From: Oscillospiraceae bacterium
GTDB lineage: Bacteria; Bacillota; Clostridia; Oscillospirales; Oscillospiraceae
NCBI GenBank assembly: GCA_910575815.1
Contig: CAJTFN010000014.1
Span: 62,001 to 126,000 of the forward strand
Length of the DNA stretch: 64,000 bases
Reading direction: 5' to 3'
Position 1 is the first letter of the stretch; the number at the start of each line of letters is the position of its first letter. The translations under genes were made by a program, and so were the position numbers. The notes under the pieces are model-generated. The model was given only the letters and a program-made list of their open reading frames with translations, did no database searches and was not told the origin of the DNA. Below are positions 40,773 to 50,607 of the stretch, piece by piece.

Positions 40773-43202
40773 TTAACGGGGGATTTCCTCCATGGTATAG
40801 CCTTCCACGATATCGCCTTCTTTGATATCGTTGAACTTCTCAATGGTCAAGCCGCACTCGTAGCCGCTGGCCACTTCCTTGGCCGCGTCCTTGAAGCGCT
40901 GGAGGGAGGCCAGCTGGCCTTCGTGAATGACAATGCCGTCTCGGACCAGACGGATGGAGCAATTGCGGACAATCTTGCCGTCCTGCACGTAGCAGCCCGC
41001 CACGGTGCCTACACCGGAGACCTTGTAGGTCTGCCGGACCTCCGCGTGGCCAAGCAGGGCCTCCCGGTACTTGGGGGCCAGCATGCCCTTCATGGCGGCG
41101 GTGATCTCGTCAATGCAGTCGTAGATGACCCGGTACATCCGCATATCCACGTTCTGCCGTGCCGCGCCGTCCCGGGCGGCGGCGTCCGGCCGGACGTTGA
41201 AGCCCACGATGATGGCGTTGGACGAGGAGGCCAGCATGACGTCGGACTCGTTTACCGCGCCCACGCCGCCGTGGATCACCCGGACGTTGACTTCCTCGTT
41301 GCTGAGCTTTTCCAGGGACGCCTTCACGGCCTCCACGCTGCCCTGAACGTCGGCCTTGACGATGAGGGCCAGCTCCTTCCGCTCGCCGGCCTGAATCTGG
41401 TCGAAGAGGTTCTCCAGGCTGACTTTCTGCACCGGAGCCGCGGCCTTGGCCCGCTCCTCGGCCTTGCGCTGCTCCACCAGCTCCCGGGCCATCCGCTCGT
41501 CGCTGACGGCAAAGAAGGGGCTTCCGGCGCTGGGGGCCTCGCTGAGACCCGCGATCTCCACGGGGACAGAGGGACCCGCTTCCGTGAGGCGGTTGCCCTT
41601 GTAGTCCAGCATGGTCCGGACACGGCCCACAGCGGTGCCCGCGATGATGATGTCCCCCTGTTTCAGGGTTCCGTTCTGGACCAGGAGCGTTGCCACGGGG
41701 CCCCGGCCCTTGTCCAGACGGGCCTCGATGACGGTGCCCTGGCCCGCCCGGTTGGGGTTGGCCTTCAGCTCCGCCATCTCCGCGGTGAGAGTCACCATCT
41801 CCAGGAGATTGTCAATGCCGATGTTCTTCTTGGCGGAGATTTTGCAGCAGATGGTCTCGCCGCCCCAGTCCTCGGGAACCAGGCCGTGCTCCGTGAGCTG
41901 CTGGAGGACCTTGTCCGGGTTGGCGTTTTCCTTGTCGATCTTGTTGACGGCCACCACAATGGGGATGTTGGCCGCCTTGGCGTGGCTGATGGACTCGATG
42001 GTCTGGGGCATGATGCCGTCGTCCGCCGCCACCATCAAAATGGCGATGTCCGTAATCATGGCGCCCCGGGCGCGCATGGAGGTGAAGGCCTCGTGGCCCG
42101 GGGTGTCCAGGAAGGTGATGAGCTTGCCGTTCACCTGGACCTGATAGGCGCCGATGTGCTGGGTGATGCCGCCGGCCTCGCCGGAGGCCACGGAAGTGTT
42201 CCGAATCGTGTCCAGCAGGGAGGTTTTGCCGTGGTCCACGTGGCCCATGACCACCACCACGGGAGCCCGGGGAATCAGATCCTCCGCCTTGTCCTCGGAG
42301 ACGTCGATGAGCTTTTCTTCGATGGTCACCACGATTTCCTTTTCCACCTTGCAGCCCATTTCCTCGGCGATGAAGGCGGCGGTGTCGTAGTCGATCATCT
42401 GGGGCAGGGAGGCCATGATGCCGTTTTTCATCAGGGCCTTGACCACCTCGGCCCCGGTCTTCTTCATCCGGCTGGCCAGCTCGCCTACGGAGATCTCATC
42501 GGGAATTTGGACCTTGAGAGGGGCCTTCTTGGCAATCTCCAGCTGGAGGCGGCGCATCCGCTCCTGCTCATCCTGGCGGCGCTTGTTGGAGAAGGTGGGG
42601 CCGCCCCGGCGCTGCTGGCCACCCCGGACCTTTTCCCGGCCGGAGCGCTGCTGGCGCTGCATCCGCTCGCCCTGCTGGCCGCCCAGGGCCTCCAGACGCT
42701 CGTCGTATTTGGCCAGGTTTACGTCGCCGCCCTTGCGGGTATCCACGATTTTCTTCTGGGGCACCCGGCTGACGGGCTTTTGAGGGGCCTGGGCCGTCTG
42801 CTGCGCGGGAGCCGCCTGCTGCTGGGGAGCGGGCCGGCCGCCCGGCTGGCGCTGCTGCTGGCGCTGGGGCTGGCCGCCGGACTTCTGGGCTTGCTGGGGG
42901 GGCTGATTCTGAGGCCGGTTCCCCGGCTGGCCGGAGGGCGCCGCCTTCTGGGGGGCGGGCTTCTTCTCCTCCGCCGGAGCGGGAGGGGCCTCCTGATAGG
43001 TCTCGCTGAAAATGACCTGAATGTCCGAAATGGGGTAATCCTGGGTCAGCCGGTCGAAGATGATGGAGAGCTCCCGGTCCGTCAGGACCTGCATATGGTT
43101 CTTCGGCGCAGTGGCGTACTTGGTCAGGATTTCCGTAATGGTCTTGGTGGGGAGGCCGAAGTCCTTCGCCACCTCATGGACTCTGTATTTTTCAATAGCC
43201 AA
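40773..43202 (-). CDS. infB: Translation initiation factor IF-2
   Basis: An 809-residue IF-2 that places initiator tRNA on the ribosome. The N-terminal [20 protein letters not shown] domain is followed by a Gln/Pro/Arg-rich linker (about 60-200), and the GTPase has [23 protein letters not shown] and NKIDKEN. The start is taken as TTG at 43202 (GAGGTG 6 nt upstream, giving MAIEKYRV); a GTG at 43211 would add three residues. Confidence 0.96.
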   Translation of the reverse strand: MAIEKYRVHEVAKDFGLPTKTITEILTKYATAPKNHMQVLTDRELSIIFDRLTQDYPISDIQVIFSETYQEAPPAPAEEKKPAPQKAAPSGQPGNRPQNQPPQQAQKSGGQPQRQQQRQPGGRPAPQQQAAPAQQTAQAPQKPVSRVPQKKIVDTRKGGDVNLAKYDERLEALGGQQGERMQRQQRSGREKVRGGQQRRGGPTFSNKRRQDEQERMRRLQLEIAKKAPLKVQIPDEISVGELASRMKKTGAEVVKALMKNGIMASLPQMIDYDTAAFIAEEMGCKVEKEIVVTIEEKLIDVSEDKAEDLIPRAPVVVVMGHVDHGKTSLLDTIRNTSVASGEAGGITQHIGAYQVQVNGKLITFLDTPGHEAFTSMRARGAMITDIAILMVAADDGIMPQTIESISHAKAANIPIVVAVNKIDKENANPDKVLQQLTEHGLVPEDWGGETICCKISAKKNIGIDNLLEMVTLTAEMAELKANPNRAGQGTVIEARLDKGRGPVATLLVQNGTLKQGDIIIAGTAVGRVRTMLDYKGNRLTEAGPSVPVEIAGLSEAPSAGSPFFAVSDERMARELVEQRKAEERAKAAAPVQKVSLENLFDQIQAGERKELALIVKADVQGSVEAVKASLEKLSNEEVNVRVIHGGVGAVNESDVMLASSSNAIIVGFNVRPDAAARDGAARQNVDMRMYRVIYDCIDEITAAMKGMLAPKYREALLGHAEVRQTYKVSGVGTVAGCYVQDGKIVRNCSIRLVRDGIVIHEGQLASLQRFKDAAKEVASGYECGLTIEKFNDIKEGDIVEGYTMEEIPR

Positions 43203-43341
43203 ATAAAACACCTCGTTCTGTTCCTCTCCGGGAGCCCGTTTGAAAAGCGGCGGAACACCGGCCGCCGCCTTTCAGACGGACTCGGGAGCGGAGAAATTAT
43301 TTATGATAAAGGGCTGGCGGGGCCCGGTCCGGGGGGGCACC

Positions 43342-44241
43342 TCAGCGCCCCCCGCCCCGGCGGTGTCCGCCGGATGAATCGCCTGGCCCGCCCCGGCTCT
43401 TGGGGGGATGATCCTTGCCGCTCTCCGGGCGTTTTCCGTCCCGGCGGAAAGCTCCGCCGGGCTTGCCGGATTTTCCCGGGCGCTCCCATCGGGAGGCAGG
43501 AGGCCGGCCCGGTCCGCCGGACCGGGGGCGTTCCCTGGCGTCCTCTTGGGGACGACGGTGTTCCGGCCTGCCGCCATAGGGCCGCCGTTCCTCCGCCTTG
43601 CCGCCGTAGGGGCGGCGTTCCTGCGGTTTGCCGTTATAGGGCCGCCGCCCCGCGGATTTGCCGCCATGGGGCCGCCCTTCCGGCTTGCCTCCATAGGGGT
43701 GGCCGCGTTCTCCGGAGCGGGGCCGCTGCCCTTGGCCGGGAGAACCGCTTGGCCGGGAGGAGCGTCCTTCCTGCTGTTCCCGCGGGCCCGGTTTCGGCCC
43801 GGCGGCGTTCCGCCGGGGGAAGGGGGGACGCCGTTTTTCCGGCGGCGGGTCCCGCCGGGGAGCCGACTGGCGCTCCATGGCCCGGCGGCGTTTCAGGTCC
43901 ATCCGGGCGGCGGCCTCGCCGTAGCGCTCCGGGTCCTGAAGGGCCAGGCGCTCCGTGACGGCGGCAGCCAGTCCCGTGTCGGTCAGAGCCGCGATGGCGG
44001 CGCTGCCCCGGCCCAGGGCCCCTCCCAGCTCCGCCTTGGAGAAGGGGGTGACCAGAGAGAGGCAGTGGCCCTCCTGGGCCAGATGCTCCGCCCGGCGGAG
44101 GGTGTTTCCCGCCGCGTCGGCGGCCAGGAGGAGCAGCCTCGTCTGCCCGGCCCGGGCGGCCAGGGCCACGGGTTCCTCGCCCACCGCCAGCCGTCCGCCC
44201 CGGAGAGCCAGCCCCAGGAGGGACAAAACAGGGTTACTCAT
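43342..44241 (-). CDS. ylxQ: L7Ae-family RNA-binding protein (YlxQ) with long Arg/Gly-rich tail
   Basis: A 299-residue protein. Residues 1-105 are the L7Ae/YlxQ fold (NPVLSLLGLALRGGRLAVGE), which binds kink-turn RNA. Residues about 130-299 are a basic disordered extension with repeated RRPYGGK-type units (about 215-265) and a Gly/Arg-rich end. Normal YlxQ is about 100 residues. It overlaps ylxR by 8 nt. Confidence 0.85.
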   Translation of the reverse strand: MSNPVLSLLGLALRGGRLAVGEEPVALAARAGQTRLLLLAADAAGNTLRRAEHLAQEGHCLSLVTPFSKAELGGALGRGSAAIAALTDTGLAAAVTERLALQDPERYGEAAARMDLKRRRAMERQSAPRRDPPPEKRRPPFPRRNAAGPKPGPREQQEGRSSRPSGSPGQGQRPRSGERGHPYGGKPEGRPHGGKSAGRRPYNGKPQERRPYGGKAEERRPYGGRPEHRRPQEDARERPRSGGPGRPPASRWERPGKSGKPGGAFRRDGKRPESGKDHPPKSRGGPGDSSGGHRRGGGR

Positions 44242-44509
44242 GCTGCGCCTCCAATTCTGCCTCCATGGCGTCGTAGACCTCCGGGGGAATGGCGGTCTCA
44301 AAGGCCCGTTCCAAGGCCCGGGATTTCCGGGCCCGCTTTAAACAGGCCACATCCCGGCATACGTAAGCGCCCCGGCCGGGCTTCTTGCCGCCGAAATCCA
44401 GGCTCACGCTTCCCTCCGGGGAACGGACCACCCGCAGCAAGATCTTTTTATCCTTCATCTCTCGGCAGCCAACGCACTGCCGCTGGGGAATTTTTTTGAC
44501 CTTGGGCAC
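44234..44509 (-). CDS. ylxR: YlxR (RnpM) RNA-binding protein
   Basis: A 91-residue YlxR/DUF448 protein: QRQCVGCREMKDKKILLRVV and GRGAYVCRD motifs. In Bacillus it modulates RNase P. The GTG at 44509 (AAAGGTGG upstream) gives the usual MPKVKKIPQRQCVGC opening; a longer TTG start at 44539 is possible. Confidence 0.9.
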   Translation of the reverse strand: MPKVKKIPQRQCVGCREMKDKKILLRVVRSPEGSVSLDFGGKKPGRGAYVCRDVACLKRARKSRALERAFETAIPPEVYDAMEAELEAQHE

Positions 44510-44587
44510 TTGGGAGACCACCTTTCTTTTCAAATTCAAACCTGGACAATCAGAGAGTTCCGCGAAGAAACATCTCCTGTTGTAAAC

Positions 44588-45796
44588 TCATTCCTCATCT
44601 CCGGCGGGACCCTCTTCCACAGCGGGACCCTCTTCCGGGACGGGAGCGCCCTCTTTCTCCGCCGGAGCCTCCGGCGGGAAAACCTCCTCGCCGTCCTCGG
44701 GCTGGTAGCTTTGGGGCTTGATGTCGATCTTGTATCCGGTGAGGCGGGCGGCCAGACGGGCATTTTGGCCCTCCTTGCCGATGGCCAGGGACAGCTGATC
44801 GTCAGGGACCACGCAGCGGCAGGCCTTGCCCTCGTCCGCCATCCAGACGTCCACCACGTCGGCGGGAGCCAAAGCGGCGGCGATGAATTCGGCGGGGTCC
44901 TCGCTGTATTTGATGATATCGATCTTCTCGCCCCGGAGCTCTTCCACAATGGAGGCCACCCGCTGGCCCTTGGGGCCTACGCAGGCGCCGATGGGGTCCA
45001 CGTTCTCCTCGTTGGACCAGACCGCCATCTTCGTGCGGCTGCCCGCCTCCCGGGCGATGGACTTCACTTCCACGGAGCCGTCGTAAATCTCCGGGACCTC
45101 CAGCTCGAACAGGCGCTTTACAAGGCCCGGGTGGGTCCGGGAGATCAGCACCTGGGGCCCCCGGGTGGAGCGGCGGACGTCCACCACGTAAACCTTGATG
45201 TGCATGCCCTCTTCCAGGGGCTCGCCGGGGACCTGTTCCCCGGCCAGGAGCAGCGCCTCCGTGGACTCGGAGCCGGTGCCAATGCGCAGGGAGGCCGCGC
45301 CGTTCCGGGGATCGATGCGGGTGACGACGCCGGTGAGAATCTCGTGCTGCTTGGAGTTGAACTCATCGTACACCATGCCCCGCTCCGCCTCCCGGAGTCC
45401 CTGGATGATGACCTGCTTGCCATTGCCCGCGGCAATGCGGCCAAACTCCATCTTATCTACCGGAATGTTGATTACATCGCCGATCTGATACCGGGCGGAA
45501 ATGGCCCGGGCCTCGTCCAGGGACATCTCGTTGAAGGGGTCCACGTAGTCCTCCTCGTCCACCACGGTCTTGCGGATGAACATGCGGAGCTCCTTGTGGA
45601 CCTCGTCCGCCTCCACGACGATGTTCTCCTCTTCCACGTCCTTGTGGTCCCGCTGGTAGGCGGTGGTGATGGCCTTAATGACCTTTTCCAGCATGGCCGC
45701 CTTGGGGATGCCCCGCTCCTTTTCCAGCAGGTCCAGCGCCGCGAAGATCTCCCCGGGGTTCATGCCGGCGGGTTCTTTCTGCTTTTTGCCTCTCAT
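44588..45796 (-). CDS. nusA: Transcription termination/antitermination factor NusA
   Basis: A 402-residue NusA: N-terminal RNAP-binding domain, S1 domain, KH1 and KH2 (DPIGACVGPKGQRVASIVEE, LSLAIGKEGQNARLAARLTG), and an acidic tail. AAGGAG lies 11 nt before the ATG. Confidence 0.97.
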   Translation of the reverse strand: MRGKKQKEPAGMNPGEIFAALDLLEKERGIPKAAMLEKVIKAITTAYQRDHKDVEEENIVVEADEVHKELRMFIRKTVVDEEDYVDPFNEMSLDEARAISARYQIGDVINIPVDKMEFGRIAAGNGKQVIIQGLREAERGMVYDEFNSKQHEILTGVVTRIDPRNGAASLRIGTGSESTEALLLAGEQVPGEPLEEGMHIKVYVVDVRRSTRGPQVLISRTHPGLVKRLFELEVPEIYDGSVEVKSIAREAGSRTKMAVWSNEENVDPIGACVGPKGQRVASIVEELRGEKIDIIKYSEDPAEFIAAALAPADVVDVWMADEGKACRCVVPDDQLSLAIGKEGQNARLAARLTGYKIDIKPQSYQPEDGEEVFPPEAPAEKEGAPVPEEGPAVEEGPAGDEE

Positions 45797-45876
45797 CGTT
45801 GCTGATTCTCCTTACCAAGTAAAATACGGTGATGCATGATTGCAATATACAATACAAGAAATCCTTCTCAGACGGA

Positions 45877-46338
45877 TTAGAACTCCACCCGCAGGCGGAC
45901 CAGGGCCACATCCTTCCTGGAGAAGGTCAGGTCCTTGCCGCCCAGGGAGACGGTGACATCCCCGCTCTCCTCGTCGTAGGCGGTGAGGACGCCGGGGATC
46001 TCCTTCCGGCCTTCCAGGGCCCGGTAGAGCTTCACCAGCACGGGGCTGCCCAAGAATTGAGCGAAGTCCCCGGGCCGCTTCAAGGCCCGCTCCGCCCCGG
46101 CGGAGCCCACCTCCAGGGTGTAGCTCCCCTCAATGGGGTCTGCCTCGTCCAAAAGGTCCGAGAGCTTTCGGGAGATGGCCTCGCAGTCCAGGATGTCCAC
46201 GCCGCCCTCCTTGTCCAGCAGGACCCGAAGGTACCAGGTTCCGCCCTCCTTGACGTACTCCACGTCCCAAAGGGTGCAGCCCGCCTCGGCCACGGCGGGG
46301 GCGGCCAGCTCCGCGGTGAGTTCGGTGATTTTCTTCAT
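45877..46338 (-). CDS. rimP: Ribosome maturation factor RimP
   Basis: A 153-residue RimP needed for 30S maturation. The GTWYLRVLLDKEGGVDILDC motif and YTLEVGSAG are diagnostic. First gene of the operon, diverging from rpsJ. Confidence 0.95.
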   Translation of the reverse strand: MKKITELTAELAAPAVAEAGCTLWDVEYVKEGGTWYLRVLLDKEGGVDILDCEAISRKLSDLLDEADPIEGSYTLEVGSAGAERALKRPGDFAQFLGSPVLVKLYRALEGRKEIPGVLTAYDEESGDVTVSLGGKDLTFSRKDVALVRLRVEF

Positions 46339-46489
46339 AACGTTCTCCTACGCAAAGATTAAAAGCCTACCTATTTAATAAGGAAGGTTCCGTTTGCCGA
46401 ATACGCGCTTAGCCGGCAGGCTGAGCCAACAAAAAGAGCGGACCCCCGGTCCACTCCTCACCTTACGCTTCCAACATACTCTTATATGC

Positions 46490-46518
46490 AATATACCACA
46501 GCCGATGAGAAAGCGCAA
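46490..46518 (-). promoter_or_regulatory. Promoter of the rimP-nusA-infB operon
   Basis: On the minus strand TTGCGC (46518-46513), a 17-nt spacer and TATATT (46495-46490), about 150 nt upstream of rimP. Confidence 0.6.
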
Positions 46519-46674
46519 GCCTTTTCGCAAAATTTTCCCGTCCGGACCCCTTTTTTCCGGGGATTTCAGGGCCGGAGAAGGCGGTTTTTTGAAAAAGGGG
46601 GAGGGGAGGAGAGAACCAGGTCGTTTTCACCAGGGAGAGTGGGAAAAATTTTTGAATTACATGTAAAATTTCTC

Positions 46675-46703
46675 TTGACACAGAGAAGAAATTCGATTAT
46701 TAT
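46675..46703 (+). promoter_or_regulatory. Promoter of the S10-spc-alpha operon
   Basis: TTGACA (46675-46680), a 17-nt spacer and TATTAT (46698-46703), leaving a leader of about 280 nt before rpsJ. Confidence 0.85.
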
Positions 46704-46987
46704 GTATGGGCATGCGGCGGAAGGGACAGCCTTGCGCCGCCACCCGCGATGAACCGGGAGATTGCTCGAAAGAGGTAACTTCCGGGGAGTATGTCCGATC
46801 ATCGGGCGGCTGAGAAACGTCTGGAACGCGCGCGTAGATCGCCGCGCCACGACGGAACCGGCCTGTATTGCGCCGGTTTTTTCGTGAGCAGGAATGATAC
46901 GCACGGCAGCGCGGACAGAAAAATTTCTCTCGCCGTAGGTCGTCGAGACTAGGAAAAAACGACGTACGAATTAGGAGGAACCTGAAC
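46704..46987 (+). promoter_or_regulatory. S10 leader with internal terminator
   Basis: A GC-rich, structured leader. AACCGGC (46856-46862) pairs with GCCGGTT (46872-46878) before six T's, an intrinsic terminator about 105 nt upstream of rpsJ. A second AACCGG at 46752-46757 could pair with the same 3' arm instead. This layout suggests transcription attenuation of the operon; the ligand or protein is unknown. Confidence 0.6.
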
Positions 46988-47299
46988 ATGGCACAGAAAG
47001 AAATGATCCGCATCCGTTTGAAGGCGTATGATCACCAGATGATTGACCAGAGCGCGGAAAAGATCGTGGAGACCGCCAAGCGCACCGGCGCCGAGGTCTC
47101 CGGCCCCATCCCCCTGCCCACCAAAAAAGAGATCATCACCATCCTGCGTTCCGTCCACAAGCACAAGGACAGCCGGGAGCAGTTCGAGCGCCGGACCCAC
47201 AAGCGGCTCATCGACATCACCAAGTCCTCCCCCAAGACCGTGGAGGCCCTGATGGCCCTGGAGCTCCCCGCCGGCGTGGATATCGAGATCAAGCTGTAA
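46988..47299 (+). CDS. rpsJ: 30S ribosomal protein S10
   Basis: A 103-residue S10 (also NusE in antitermination). [18 protein letters not shown] and [17 protein letters not shown] are conserved. The following 130 nt to rplC hold no gene but a GTCTGCC/GGCAGAC hairpin. Confidence 0.98.
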   Translation: MAQKEMIRIRLKAYDHQMIDQSAEKIVETAKRTGAEVSGPIPLPTKKEIITILRSVHKHKDSREQFERRTHKRLIDITKSSPKTVEALMALELPAGVDIEIKL

Positions 47300-47429
47300 G
47301 CGAAAGCCCCGTTACCATGTTGCACCGCAGTCTGCCGCGTGATTGAGGCAGACGGGTCAAGTTGGCCGAGCAACGGTTCCCAATGGCCGCCTCGCCCAAC
47401 CAATAACCTTATTTTAAGGAGGAACCTAC

Positions 47430-48149
47430 ATGAAAGCGATCATCGGCAAAAAAGTGGGCATGTCCCAGATTTTTGACGAGAACGGCCACGTGATTCCCGT
47501 CACGGTCATCGAGGCGGGCCCCTGCGTGGTCGTGCAGAAGAAGACGGCCGAGAAGGACGGCTATGAGGCCGTGCAGCTGGGCTATGAGGACGTCCCCGAG
47601 CGCAAGCTCAACAAGCCGGAGCTTGGCCACCTGAGCAAGGCCGGCGTCGCCCCCAAGAAGCACCTGAAGGAGTTTAACCTGGAGAACGCCGCCGAGCTGA
47701 ACGTGGGCGACATTCTCAAGGCCGACACCTTCGCCGCCGGAGACTTCGTCGACATTACCGGCACCAGCAAGGGCCACGGCTTCCAGGGCGTTGTGAAGCG
47801 CCACGGCGCGGCCGTGAAGCGCAACACCCACGGCGGCGGCCCCGTTCACCGCCACCAGGGCTCCCTGGGCGCGGGCACGACCCCGGGCCGCATCATGAAG
47901 GGCCGCGACGGCGCGGGCCACATGGGCGTGGACCAGGTCACCGTCCAGAACCTCTCCGTCGTGAAAGTGGACCCCGAGCTGAACATGCTGGTGGTCTGCG
48001 GCGCGGTGCCCGGCCCCAAGGGCGGCCTGGTCACCATCAAGTCCACCGTCAAGGTCCACAAGGTCAAGCAGGCCGGCGCGGACATCAGCAAGAACCCGCA
48101 GAAGGCTTCCGGCCGTAACCCGCAGAAGGCCTCCGCCAGAAGCAAGTGA
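47430..48149 (+). CDS. rplC: 50S ribosomal protein L3
   Basis: A 239-residue L3. [20 protein letters not shown] and the [14 protein letters not shown] central loop are diagnostic. It is about 30 residues longer than usual because of a Lys/Ser-rich C-terminal tail with two NPQKAS units. Confidence 0.97.
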   Translation: MKAIIGKKVGMSQIFDENGHVIPVTVIEAGPCVVVQKKTAEKDGYEAVQLGYEDVPERKLNKPELGHLSKAGVAPKKHLKEFNLENAAELNVGDILKADTFAAGDFVDITGTSKGHGFQGVVKRHGAAVKRNTHGGGPVHRHQGSLGAGTTPGRIMKGRDGAGHMGVDQVTVQNLSVVKVDPELNMLVVCGAVPGPKGGLVTIKSTVKVHKVKQAGADISKNPQKASGRNPQKASARSK

Positions 48150-48167
48150 GAAAGGGGTGCTGAATAA

Positions 48168-48791
48168 ATGTCTTCTGTGAAAGTTTTGAACATGGCCGGC
48201 GCTGAAGTCGGCACTGTGGAATTGAACGACGCCATCTTTGGCATTGAACCCAACGAGGCCGTCGTCCACGAGGTTGTGAAAAACCACCTCGCCAACTGCC
48301 GTCAGGGCACCCAGAGCGCCCTGACCCGGGCCGAGGTTTCCGGCGGCGGCCGGAAGCCCTGGCGCCAGAAGGGCACGGGCCACGCCCGCCAGGGCAGCAC
48401 CCGGGCTCCCCAGTGGACCCACGGCGGCATCGTCTTCGCGCCGAAGCCCCGGAGCTACAGCTACGTGCTGAACAAGAAGGTCCGCCGCCTGGCCCTGAAG
48501 TCCGTTCTCTCCGCCAAGGCCGCCGAGGGCTGCCTGGTGGTGATCGACGCCATCAAGCAGGCGGAGATCAAGACCGCCGACTTCCGCAAGTTCCTGGATG
48601 CGGTGAAGGTTGACGGCAAGGCCGTGGTGGTGACCCCCGCCATGGACGAGACCGTCATCAAGAGCGCCCGGAACCTTCCCGGCGTGCTGACCACCCCCGC
48701 GGCGCAGCTGAATGTCTATGACATCGTCAACGCCAAGTATCTGGTGGTGGATCAGGCCGCCCTCGCTAAAATCGAGGAGGTGTACGCATAA
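48168..48791 (+). CDS. rplD: 50S ribosomal protein L4
   Basis: A 207-residue L4. The loop KPWRQKGTGHARQGSTRAPQ is the conserved tunnel-lining extension. L4 represses S10 operons in gamma-proteobacteria; whether it does so here is unknown. The stop shares its last A with the rplW ATG. Confidence 0.97.
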   Translation: MSSVKVLNMAGAEVGTVELNDAIFGIEPNEAVVHEVVKNHLANCRQGTQSALTRAEVSGGGRKPWRQKGTGHARQGSTRAPQWTHGGIVFAPKPRSYSYVLNKKVRRLALKSVLSAKAAEGCLVVIDAIKQAEIKTADFRKFLDAVKVDGKAVVVTPAMDETVIKSARNLPGVLTTPAAQLNVYDIVNAKYLVVDQAALAKIEEVYA

Positions 48792-49087
48792 TGGCTACCG
48801 CATACGACATCATCATCCGGCCCGTTATCACCGAGCGGGCCATGGCCGGCGCCGCCGACAAGAAGTACGTCTTCGAGGTGGCCAAGGACGCCGGTAAGAT
48901 CGAGATCAAGAAGGCCGTGGAGGAAATCTTCGGCGTGAAGGTCGCCGCCGTCAACACCCTGACGGTGCCCGGGAAGGAAAAGCGCATGGGCGCCGGCCGT
49001 CCCGGCATGACGAAGACCTGGAAAAAGGCCTACGTCCAGCTGACCCCCGATTCCAAGACCATCGAGTTCTTTGAAGGCATGGTCTGA
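48791..49087 (+). CDS. rplW: 50S ribosomal protein L23
   Basis: A 98-residue L23 (exit-tunnel docking site for SRP and trigger factor). DIIIRPVITERAMAGAADKK is the family opening. Confidence 0.97.
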   Translation: MATAYDIIIRPVITERAMAGAADKKYVFEVAKDAGKIEIKKAVEEIFGVKVAAVNTLTVPGKEKRMGAGRPGMTKTWKKAYVQLTPDSKTIEFFEGMV

Positions 49088-49112
49088 TTCTACGGAAGGA
49101 GTGTAACGACAA

Positions 49113-49949
49113 ATGTCTATTAAAACTTTCAAGCCGACGACTCCCTCCCGGCGTCAGATGACGGTCTCCGGATTCGACGGCATTGACAAGAAGGCCAAGC
49201 CCGAGCCCAAGCTCACCGAGACTCTGAAGAAGAGCGCCGGCCGGAACAGCTATGGCCGCATCACCGTCCGCCACCGGGGCGGCGGCAACAAGCGCAAGTA
49301 CCGCGTCATCGACTTCAAGCGGGACAAGAACGATATGTTCGCCACGGTCCTCCGCCTGGAGTACGATCCCAACCGCTCCGCCAACATCGCCCTCCTGGAG
49401 TATGAGGACGGCGAGCGCCGCTACATTCTGGCTCCCGTGGGCCTGAAGGCCGGCGACAAGGTGGAGTCCGGCCCCAAGGCCGACATCAAGGAGGGCAACG
49501 CCCTCCCCCTGGCCAACATCCCCGTGGGCACCATGATCCACAACATCGAGCTCCACCCCGGCAACGGCGCCCAGCTTGTCCGCTCCGCCGGCACCGCGGC
49601 CCAGCTCATGGCGAAAGAGGGCATGGACGCCCAGATCCGCATGCCCTCCGGCGAGGTGCGCATCGTCCGCACCAACTGCATGGCCACTATCGGCCAGGTG
49701 GGCAACATTGACCACGCCAACATCAACATCGGCAAGGCCGGCCGCAAGCGCCACATGGGCTGGCGTCCCACCGTCCGGGGCTCCGTCATGAACCCCTGCG
49801 ACCACCCCCACGGCGGCGGCGAAGGCCGGGCCCCGGTTGGCCGTCCCGGCCCTGTGACCCCTTGGGGCAAGCCGGCTCTGGGTTACAAGACCCGGAAGAA
49901 GAAGAACCCCACCAGCAAGTTCATCGTCAAGCGCCGCAACGAGAAGTAA
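49113..49949 (+). CDS. rplB: 50S ribosomal protein L2
   Basis: A 278-residue L2, near the peptidyl transferase centre. It opens [20 protein letters not shown] and ends with the conserved [19 protein letters not shown] segment. Confidence 0.98.
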   Translation: MSIKTFKPTTPSRRQMTVSGFDGIDKKAKPEPKLTETLKKSAGRNSYGRITVRHRGGGNKRKYRVIDFKRDKNDMFATVLRLEYDPNRSANIALLEYEDGERRYILAPVGLKAGDKVESGPKADIKEGNALPLANIPVGTMIHNIELHPGNGAQLVRSAGTAAQLMAKEGMDAQIRMPSGEVRIVRTNCMATIGQVGNIDHANINIGKAGRKRHMGWRPTVRGSVMNPCDHPHGGGEGRAPVGRPGPVTPWGKPALGYKTRKKKNPTSKFIVKRRNEK

Positions 49950-49965
49950 GGGAGGCAGATGAAAC

Positions 49966-50229
49966 ATGAGCAGATCCATTAAGAAAGGCCCGTACGTTGC
50001 CCCCGAGCTTCTGAAGCGGGTCGAGGAAATGAACGCGAAGAACGAGAAGAAGGTCCTTAAGACCTGGAGCCGCAGCTCCACCATCTTCCCCTCCTTCGTG
50101 GGCCACACCATCGCCGTGCACGATGGCCGCAAGCACGTGCCCGTCTATGTCCAGGAGGACATGGTGGGCCACAAGCTGGGTGAGTTCGCTCCCACCCGGA
50201 CCTTCCGCGGCCACCGGAAAGATAACTAA
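49966..50229 (+). CDS. rpsS: 30S ribosomal protein S19
   Basis: An 87-residue S19. [20 protein letters not shown] and [16 protein letters not shown] are conserved. Confidence 0.98.
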   Translation: MSRSIKKGPYVAPELLKRVEEMNAKNEKKVLKTWSRSSTIFPSFVGHTIAVHDGRKHVPVYVQEDMVGHKLGEFAPTRTFRGHRKDN

Positions 50230-50243
50230 GGAGGATGCAGAAC

Positions 50244-50588
50244 ATGGATAAGAAAGAAGCGAAGGCCTATTTGCGCTATGTCCGCATCGCTCCCCGGAAG
50301 GTCCAGATTGTCTGCGACCTGATTCGCGGTAAGGACGCCGGCAGCGCCATGGCCGTCCTGATGCAGACCCCCAAGGCCGCCTCCGAGCCTCTGCAAAAGC
50401 TCTTGAAGAGCGCCGTTGCCAACGCCGAGAACAACTTCGGCATGGACCCCGCCAAGCTGGTGGTGTCCGAGGTCTACGCCACCCCCGGCCCCATCCTCAA
50501 GCGGATGATGCCCCGGGCTCAGGGCCGGGCCTATCGTATCAACAAGCGCACTTCTCACGTCACGCTGACCGTGGCGGAAAAGGCATAA
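50244..50588 (+). CDS. rplV: 50S ribosomal protein L22
   Basis: A 114-residue L22. The loop [19 protein letters not shown] reaches into the exit tunnel. The ATG at 50244 is used because an upstream ATG at 50235 lies within the AAGGAGGATG ribosome-binding site. Confidence 0.97.
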   Translation: MDKKEAKAYLRYVRIAPRKVQIVCDLIRGKDAGSAMAVLMQTPKAASEPLQKLLKSAVANAENNFGMDPAKLVVSEVYATPGPILKRMMPRAQGRAYRINKRTSHVTLTVAEKA

Positions 50589-50607
50589 GAGGGAGGAGAA
50601 CCGTTTT

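Noticed and set aside
43560..43680. Tandem DNA repeats that could suggest a CRISPR array
   Set aside because: The units are 30-36 bp without unique spacers and lie in frame inside ylxQ; they encode RRPYGGK-like peptide repeats.
40923..43958. A 1011-codon open frame on the plus strand opposite infB and ylxQ
   Set aside because: It is antisense to well-recognised genes, has no family resemblance and no ribosome-binding site; long antisense frames are expected at this GC content.
46704..46882. T-box riboswitch in the S10 leader, suggested by TGGAACGCGC before a terminator
   Set aside because: The match to TGGNACCGCG lacks one C, no convincing stem I with specifier loop was found, and a ribosomal operon is not a usual T-box target. 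Left as a weak alternative only.
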